DNA from: Ottelia alismoides | Lineage: Eukaryota > Streptophyta > Magnoliopsida > Alismatales > Hydrocharitaceae | Assembly: GCA_037367405.1 (NCBI GenBank) | Contig: JAZKJV010000599.1 | Coordinates: 547,144 to 611,143 of the forward strand | Direction: 5' to 3' | DNA: 64,000 nt | In this document: positions 58,463 to 64,000 of the stretch, one piece after another | Layout of the letters: the number at the start of each line of letters is the position of its first letter | Position numbering within the stretch: position 1 is the stretch's first letter | Notes under the pieces: model-generated | The model's input: only the letters and a program-made list of their open reading frames with translations | Told to the model about the DNA's origin: nothing | The model's database searches: none | Made by a program: the position numbers and the translations under genes

Positions 58463-58856
58463 ATTGCCAGATGAGGATTACAAGGTTTATGTGGACCAAC
58501 TAATGAGTGTCTACACAAACATGCACGGATTTGAATTCATATGTATGCTTATGCACTTAAATTCATTAGTCCAATTGAAGGCCGACGATGGGGCGAAAGA
58601 AGGGCAGTCAATGGCTATGGAGGTCGGCGACCAAGAAGGTGCAACGACAATGGAGGTTAGCGGCTACTTGGTGGTGACGACCGTCGAGGTTGGCCTACGC
58701 GACTTGGCGGCAATGGTTGGAAGGCCAGCCTAGCGATAGTCTTGACGGATAGGCAACGACGACAAACGACGGTGGCAACAGCAACCTTGGAGAGAGGGAC
58801 GACGGGTGGGGGGTTAGGTTTAGGGTTAGGGTATGGAGCTCCGATCTAGGACCGTG
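58463..58856 (-). other. Copia 3 5' leader
   Basis: GC-rich sequence full of GGCGACGACG-type words, ending GGGTTAGGTTTAGGGTTAGGG (58810-58830) close to the PBS. It parallels the copia 1 and copia 2 leaders. Confidence 0.6.
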
Positions 58857-58868
58857 GCTCTGATACCA
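58857..58868 (-). other. Copia 3 primer binding site (tRNA-iMet)
   Basis: TGGTATCAGAGC on the minus strand, touching the LTR end. Confidence 0.92.
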
Positions 58869-59012
58869 TGTTTGGAAAAATAGAAAAGATGTTTATTCCT
58901 GATAACCGTAGGCTCCCTTATATAGAGGAGAGGCCTATGGGTAAATTAAATAAGATGGAAACAAAGAAATACAATAAAGAAGAATTACAAGAGAATATAG
59001 AAATATCTCTCA
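58869..59012 (-). repeat. Copia 3 5' LTR, 144 bp
   Basis: TGTTTGGAAAAAT...ATCTCTCA on the plus strand, same length and layout as the copia 1 LTRs (TTTATTCC, AACC.TAGGCTC, TTATATAGAG, GGGTAAATTAAATAAGA). The minus-strand TATA box is intact. Confidence 0.82.
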
Positions 59013-59039
59013 ATTAGTAACCACTTAGTCCTGAGTAAG

Positions 59040-60120
59040 CCCCCCCACTAACATCCTAGTTGTCCTTTTTTACAACTATGCCTGATGACCAGGAGAAAAG
59101 GTCAATACAGGTTCCCGGCCAGATCTTGGTACCCAAAAATTGTGTCTAACATGAAATAATGATTAGGGACTGGAACCACATGGTATGAAGGCCAATCATC
59201 GTATGTCGTCTAATGAATTATAGTGCATCAACGACCAATGGTTCAACGGGAAGTGTTCACCTAGGTTGGATCTGTTCAGTCTTGCTGATAAAGTTGAAGG
59301 CTAAGCTTTATGATAGTAATTTTATAGAGGAAAGTGGATGGCTTTCAACTGATGGTGATGTCGATTTGCAATTCAGTGGGGGGCCTTGTCAATACTTCTC
59401 TTTGGGTGGACTTGTGAGCAGTCTGTACCTACTTCCCATTTCTGATGTGAATAGAAGGGGGAAATTTTGATATCACCTTCTTCTATAATGATAATCCATA
59501 TGGAAGGGGATTTCGATCCTAGTTTGATGCTTTCATAGGCCTTGTCATGGACCATGCACTGGAGGTTTTGGATGTTGTGAATGGTATATACACATGTAGA
59601 AGAACGTCATCATGATCATGCATTGATCATTTCCTAATTTCGACATGGTTGGTGGAGTGGTTCTCTTGGCTTCTATGGCAACCTCATCAAAGACATCGCC
59701 AAATCACACTCCTCCGTGGAAGGACTCCATGGGGAGGGGGGGGGGGGTTGAGATTTTTCTTACATTTCAAATGGCCTTTATGCTTGGAGGATCGTTCTGG
59801 TCAGATGGTGTCAGGTTTTGGTTCTGGGTGCAACAAAATATAGTGGGATACCTTACGTAGAGGATGACATGGTAGTTGGCTAATTTGTGGATGTTGCTTA
59901 TAACTTATAAAAGCGACCTTCATTAGAAATACAAGGAATTAAGAGAAAACACACATGAAGAATGGTATCAATGATGACAGAGACCCCTTTCAAGATTGGG
60001 TGGCAACTGGATTCTCTCAACAAAAGATCATAACAAATGAGAATATAGAGGATGAATGGAGGTAGAAATCGAGATAAAAATGGCTTTAAAAGGAGGATGC
60101 TAACCAATGTTCATGAAAGA
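59040..60120 (+). pseudogene. L1 LINE ORF2 endonuclease to pre-RT fragment
   Basis: Plus-strand frames include CIDHFLIST (SRIDHFLxS motif) near 59620, a matching endonuclease end (FFLHFKWPLCLED) near 59750-59790, a charged linker (KELRENT), and a broken W-KSR-KWL-KEDAN motif near 60055-60105. The last corresponds to WRQKSRVKWLKEGDxN before the RT. Stops and frameshifts throughout; RT absent. A G run at 59737-59747 falls inside it. Confidence 0.62.
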
Positions 60121-60689
60121 GGTCTGTGCGGACGCATATGCGATGGCATATGCATATACAGCCTCCTCAACGCATAAATAAAAAGCTCCCTCTATGTGCC
60201 ATTTACGCATATGTGGTCGCATATACGAGTTGTGGGGCCGCATATGTGGGTTGTGCGACCGCTTAATGTATTGTCTCTCATAAATGGGTAATTGGATTCG
60301 GATATGATTGGATTAGGGGAAACCAACAGGGTTAGGAGAAATTCCCATTCTCGCTTCCAGAACCCTCGATATGGTTTAACAGAAGCTCTCGAGTCCCCAA
60401 TTCTCCTCTACACTGCCTCCTCCAACCTCTTCCTCCAATGTCGCCCCAAAGCACCTCCGCCACACCTCCAACCCTGCAAGGATCCTCCACCTCTAACTCC
60501 AATGGTGTCACAATCTTCCGCCTCCAATGGTGTCACGATCTTCCACCTCCAATGGACCTCTGCCACTCCATGCGAAGCTCCTCCACCTCCCAGTTCCTCT
60601 GTGATCGTGATAACCTTCGCCAAGTAACCTGAGATCCCTGTTTTCTCTTATTTGATGATCTTTTTACGACGTTTGATTTTTTAGCCAAC
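60121..60689. other. Low-complexity stretch: GCATATG cluster and 30-bp C-rich repeats
   Basis: 60130-60260 has at least five CGCATATG/GCATATG words. 60290-60640 is C-rich with imperfect repeats built on CCTCCAATGGTGTCACxATCTTCC (60500-60555). Open frames on both strands overlap but none has a recognisable domain. Confidence 0.45.
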
Positions 60690-61100
60690 TGATCGTCGAA
60701 TATCGGAGTGCGTAAATCGATGTAGAAATCAAGTCGTTGTACACAAGATAGAAGACGAGTCAATGATAAAATTTATTTCCGAAACTCAAATTTACATAAC
60801 ACACATGAGATGTGTGCATGTATAGTAGTGAGCGACGGGTCGAACACAGGGAGGAAAATTCGATGAGTATCCTTTTCTTTTCTTTTGTTCAAATGAATGC
60901 AACAAAATAACCAAAATCCGTATCAAATATTAAGGGAACATGCACTCTCAAGATAACAGTTACTGCTAACAGAACTCCAAAAAAAAACGAGTGGGGATAA
61001 ATGATAGTTGAATGCCAATCCATAGAACTTAAAAATAAGAGAAGAAAAACATGCGAACATCTAATGAAATAAAATCGAGAAGAGGAAAAATATAAATGAG
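60690..61100 (-). repeat. Left arm of large palindrome (gypsy LTR 3' part, inverted)
   Basis: The reverse complement of this arm matches 61221-61631 with about a dozen mismatches. On the minus strand it ends TCGACGATCA followed by GTTGGC, that is, an LTR end plus only the first bases of a PBS-like sequence. Confidence 0.88.
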
Positions 61101-61220
61101 TCGGGCAAGGGATCTTGATCGGATGGTCGCCGCTGAACGCGAGAGCGAACAACCACTTCTCTTGACGGATAGTTGGCCTTCTGAAGCTCTGTGTTGCTTG
61201 CGTCTCCTCTCTCTCCCCCT

Positions 61221-61631
61221 GCTCGTTTATATTTTTCCTCTTCTCAATTTTATTTCATTAGATGTTCGCATGTTTTTCTTCTCTTATTTTTAAGTTCTAT
61301 GGATTGGCATTCAACTATCATTTATCCCCACTCGTTTTTTTTGGAGTTCTGTTAGTAGTAACTGTTGTCTTGAGAGTGCATGTTCCCCTAATATTTGATA
61401 CGGATTTTGGTTATTTTGTTGCATTCATTTGAACAAAAGAAAAGAAAAGCATATTCATCGAATCTGCCTCCCTGTGTTCGACCCGTCGCTCACTACTTTA
61501 CATGCACACATCTCATGTGTGTTATGTAAATTTGAGTTTCGGAAATAAATTTTATCATTGACTCGTCTTCTATCTTGTGTACAACGACTCGGTTTCTACA
61601 TCGATTTACGCACTCCGATTTTCGACGATCA
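61221..61631 (+). repeat. Right arm of palindrome: 3' part of an Athila-like LTR
   Basis: Ends CGACGATCA and is followed by the PBS at 61637, so this is the end of a 5' LTR. It starts at a TATA-like GTTTATATTTTT, so the arm covers about the transcribed (R-U5) part. The upstream half of the LTR is not present; the spacer 61101-61220 is only 120 bp. Confidence 0.8.
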
Positions 61632-62742
61632 ATTTTTGGCGTCGTTGCCGGGGAGCACGGCGTTGTAGTCATTTTTCAAATTTGTCTCTCCACATTATAA
61701 TTGTTTTCTGACATTCTCTCTCTTGGATTTTTGTGCGAGGTACTGCTTGGACAACTTGGAGTTAACTTTTTGAGGACCCGCACGGGAGGAAGAGCAGAGA
61801 ATTGAAGAAGATTTTTTTTGAGAGAGAACAATAATTTTTTAATAATTTAGGACTTTGAACTGTGGACTTGGACTATTTTTCGGGGTTTGTTTCGCCAAGT
61901 GCCGGTGCACTTGGGGGACCTCACCGTCATTTTCCGAGTTTTTGATTTAACCGCCATAACTTGCTATTTGATTTTCGTGGTTTTAGCCCCTAGACGTAGG
62001 ATTTTCTGATTGATTGTGACGTAATATTCTAAGGCCCAACACCTAATTTCTTATATGTTCCCATAGAACGTAATTGGACCTTTCTAAAAACAAAAATCAA
62101 AAAGTTCTTCATGATCAATAGAAGTTACTCGTCTAAGGCCGATTTCCTCATGCATCATATAGTTAGTTTACATTCTGTATTTAAATTATGCGCGGATCAT
62201 ATTTCATGTAGAGTGCTGGAGTAAGGTACGCATTTTCTATCTCTGCATGCATCATTGTGTTTGACCGTGCATTGGCTTTTTCGACTTCCTCCCCCTGTTT
62301 TTGGACTCAAATCAATCAAAGAGGAAATCAAAAAGCTCTGTAGATGTTATTTTTTTTGAAAAAATTCAAAAATAAATAGAAAAATCAAAAATTTAAAAAT
62401 GGGACTGCTAATTGAACTTGACCTCTAAAATTAAACGTAACCAATTCCTCATTGTATTGGGAGAGCAACCCCCTCATTGTCTGCGTTTTCAATTGCTCGC
62501 GTACACACTAAGGAGTAGTGCCCAAATCCTATTCAAGCCTCCTAAGTGTTTGTACAACTTCTGTTTGATCACATAACTCTAAAATTGAAAAGATAAAAGA
62601 CCGGAACTCACGGTCTTCACATTGTGTAGAGTTGGTGAATTGGGGGTTTGCATTGCGTTTGAATGTCTTAGGTGTGAGTCGGTTACGTTCATCTTTTATA
62701 GATCATTAGCAGTCACTTCTATCCCACAATTTCCCTCTTTTC
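61632..62742 (+). other. Athila-like element: PBS and 5' UTR
   Basis: TGGCGTCGTTGCCGGGGA at 61637-61654 is the Athila-type PBS. The 1.1-kb leader contains GTGCCGGTGCACTTGGGGGACC and landmarks shared with 49720-51000. Confidence 0.8.
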
Positions 62743-63861
62743 ATGATGGGTCGCATTTCATTCCAGCCGGACTTTGCGGCTTCTTATCTTCATGCCCATC
62801 GTTCTCGCCCACTCTCTTGGGAGGTCGGAACTCCATCCGATTTCTCATCTTCTCCCTACCCACCCTCCCATTCGGGATATGCTGTGAGTGAAACCCGAGG
62901 ATACCAGATTGACCAAATACGAGACCCGGGTGTTCATCTTGCCAAGATGAGAGTGCATCCCATTGACGGTCATAGGGTGCAGTTACATGCTTTACATGAC
63001 TTCTATCCTAGGATGATGGATGAAAACCATGATCAAGAAGCACGGTCCGCTTCTACTTTGAGACCATTCATTTTGGATTTAGAGTTCATTGATCTACTGC
63101 CAAAATTTTCTGGGGAAGTGCACGAGGAACCCTATTTGCATATCGATGAGTTTGAGGATTTTTTTGGATCACGATCATATTCTGATATCACTTCTGAGGA
63201 CTTGATGTTAATCACCTTCCCATTCACACTTCAGAGTAGAGCCAAGACTTGGCACAGACGATTGGGAAGGAAGATTGCTACGTGGGGCGATTTACGATCG
63301 TTGTTTTTGCAGAAATTTTACCCCCGGCTTAGAGCCGAGATGATGCGGTCTTGTATTCGTGATTTTTCAGTTAACCCCCAGAAGCCATTAATAGATACAT
63401 GGTTGAGGTTACGAGAACTTTTGAGGCGATTTCCAGATCATGGATTTTCGATGACTGACCTTATCCATATCGCCATGAGGGGGAGGACCGCAGAACAGAT
63501 TGAATATGTCATTACCTCATGTGGTGATTCACACCACTGTCCCGATCTGGATTTAGTTGAGACCATCTTGGATTCACTTTCAGATACTACATATTCACAG
63601 GATGATTTACTCAGGCCAACATGTGAGGGAGTGATGACACCAGATGAGTGTGTTACACATAATGCAGATTTAAACAAAACACGCCGATCAGAGGATATGG
63701 ATGATACTGCTTCAAATTTGATGGATGTGTTGACTACCACTGAGAGTTCCGAGAGTCGGACATTGGTTGAGTTTCCATTGGATTTACAATCAGATTTTGA
63801 ACCAGTTCCGCACTTTCACATTGATGATTCTCGGATTCTAGATCTGCTACTATCCAAATAA
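62743..63861 (+). CDS. Athila-like gypsy gag, 372 codons to an in-frame stop
   Basis: Open frame with the retrotransposon gag (capsid) domain at about residues 115-240: FSGEVHEEPYLHIDEFEDFF, FPFTLQSRAKTWHRRL, TWGDLRSLFLQKFYPRLR, LIDTWLRLRELLRRFPDHG and MRGRTAEQIEYV. It would form the cytoplasmic particle. After TAA (63859-63861) the same frame continues open for at least 45 codons to the window edge, so the TAA may be a nonsense mutation or a real gag end. No zinc knuckle is seen yet. This is the longest intact coding region in the window. The first of two adjacent Met codons is taken as start. Confidence 0.82.
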   Translation: MMGRISFQPDFAASYLHAHRSRPLSWEVGTPSDFSSSPYPPSHSGYAVSETRGYQIDQIRDPGVHLAKMRVHPIDGHRVQLHALHDFYPRMMDENHDQEARSASTLRPFILDLEFIDLLPKFSGEVHEEPYLHIDEFEDFFGSRSYSDITSEDLMLITFPFTLQSRAKTWHRRLGRKIATWGDLRSLFLQKFYPRLRAEMMRSCIRDFSVNPQKPLIDTWLRLRELLRRFPDHGFSMTDLIHIAMRGRTAEQIEYVITSCGDSHHCPDLDLVETILDSLSDTTYSQDDLLRPTCEGVMTPDECVTHNADLNKTRRSEDMDDTASNLMDVLTTTESSESRTLVEFPLDLQSDFEPVPHFHIDDSRILDLLLSK

Positions 63862-64000
63862 ATTGAAGAGGAACCCACATCTCAACCATCCTTTGGGTCT
63901 TTCCAGTGTCCATATGCAGTTGATTCATTATCTGTTCTTTACGAGATCTTCTCAGATTTGGAGATGTATTTGGATTCATCTCAGCAAAGAGAGCTTGATG
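63862..64000 (+). pseudogene. In-frame continuation of the gypsy gag/pol reading frame
   Basis: IEEEPTSQPSFGSFQC... continues in the gag frame without stop to the last base. Acidic and Ser-rich, consistent with the gag C-terminus or the linker to protease. Cut by the window edge. Confidence 0.5.

Larger units (their letters stand above)
44165..59012 (-). mobile_element. Ty1/copia 'copia 3', 3'-truncated and split by a gypsy element
   Basis: The 5' LTR (58869-59012), iMet PBS (58857-58868) and leader (58463-58856) lie right of the gypsy insertion. Gag, protease, integrase and the start of RT lie left of it (44165-47169). RT C-terminus, RNase H and the 3' LTR are missing. The 144-bp LTR length, leader and gag match copia 1 and copia 2. 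The gypsy element sits just before the gag start codon and carries a 5-bp target duplication ATTAC/ATTGC. Confidence 0.85.

Noticed and set aside
59737..59747. G-run as a quadruplex regulatory site
   Set aside because: A single 11-base G run without three further G-tracts nearby; it lies in a decayed L1 and is more likely slippage.

Overview
This is a 64 kb piece of a flowering-plant nuclear genome. The plant signs are copia elements primed by initiator-Met tRNA, a Tekay-like chromovirus, Athila-like gypsy elements, plant L1 and RTE LINEs, Tourist- and hAT-type MITEs, and two plant gene remnants with ordinary GT-AG introns. I cannot assign species or order from the sequence. There are no rRNA or tRNA genes, no CRISPR array, and nothing prokaryotic or organellar.

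The one convincing host gene is on the minus strand: the first four coding exons of a PPO2-type protoporphyrinogen oxidase (31135 down to 21079). Exon junctions and phases fit exactly, and the FAD-binding GxGxxG motif is assembled across the exon 2/3 splice. Intron 2 is about 9.6 kb and is packed with an L1, a truncated copia, a second copia remnant, an RTE LINE and MITEs. Intron 4 starts at 21078 and would exceed 21 kb, because no later exon is seen down to base 1. It holds a 5 kb copia (3817-21029), which is itself interrupted by a 12.2 kb chromovirus (5076-17269). A second, decayed host-like locus is a plant mobile domain (PMD/MAIN-like) gene, minus strand, at about 32487-35330.

Layout: 1-3745, hAT-like MITE plus L1 and RTE remnants (+). 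3817-21029, copia 1 (-) containing the chromovirus (-) and a short LINE. 21079-31135, PPO2 5' half with element-filled intron 2. 31136-32486, 5' flank. 32487-35330, PMD pseudogene. 35340-43923, AT-rich retrotransposon debris: two related LTRs in opposite orientation, an element ending in GGGTGCA/TGCACCC, copia RT/RNase H remnants, and another LTR-like block. 44165-59012, copia 3 (-), whose 5' leader is split by an 11.3 kb Athila-like gypsy element (47170-58462, +). 59040-60120, L1 remnant (+). 60690-61631, a 0.94 kb near-perfect palindrome made of gypsy LTR ends. 61632-64000, start of another Athila-like element with a long gag ORF (+).

The elements form a datable stratigraphy. The copia 1 LTRs differ by about 7-8%, while the LTRs of the chromovirus inside it differ by only about 0.25%. 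Nearly every element is defective (internal deletions, stops, lost catalytic residues), so recent movement of the chromovirus must have depended on proteins supplied in trans. Divergence figures are my own counts by eye, and all family assignments rest on recognised motifs, not database searches.
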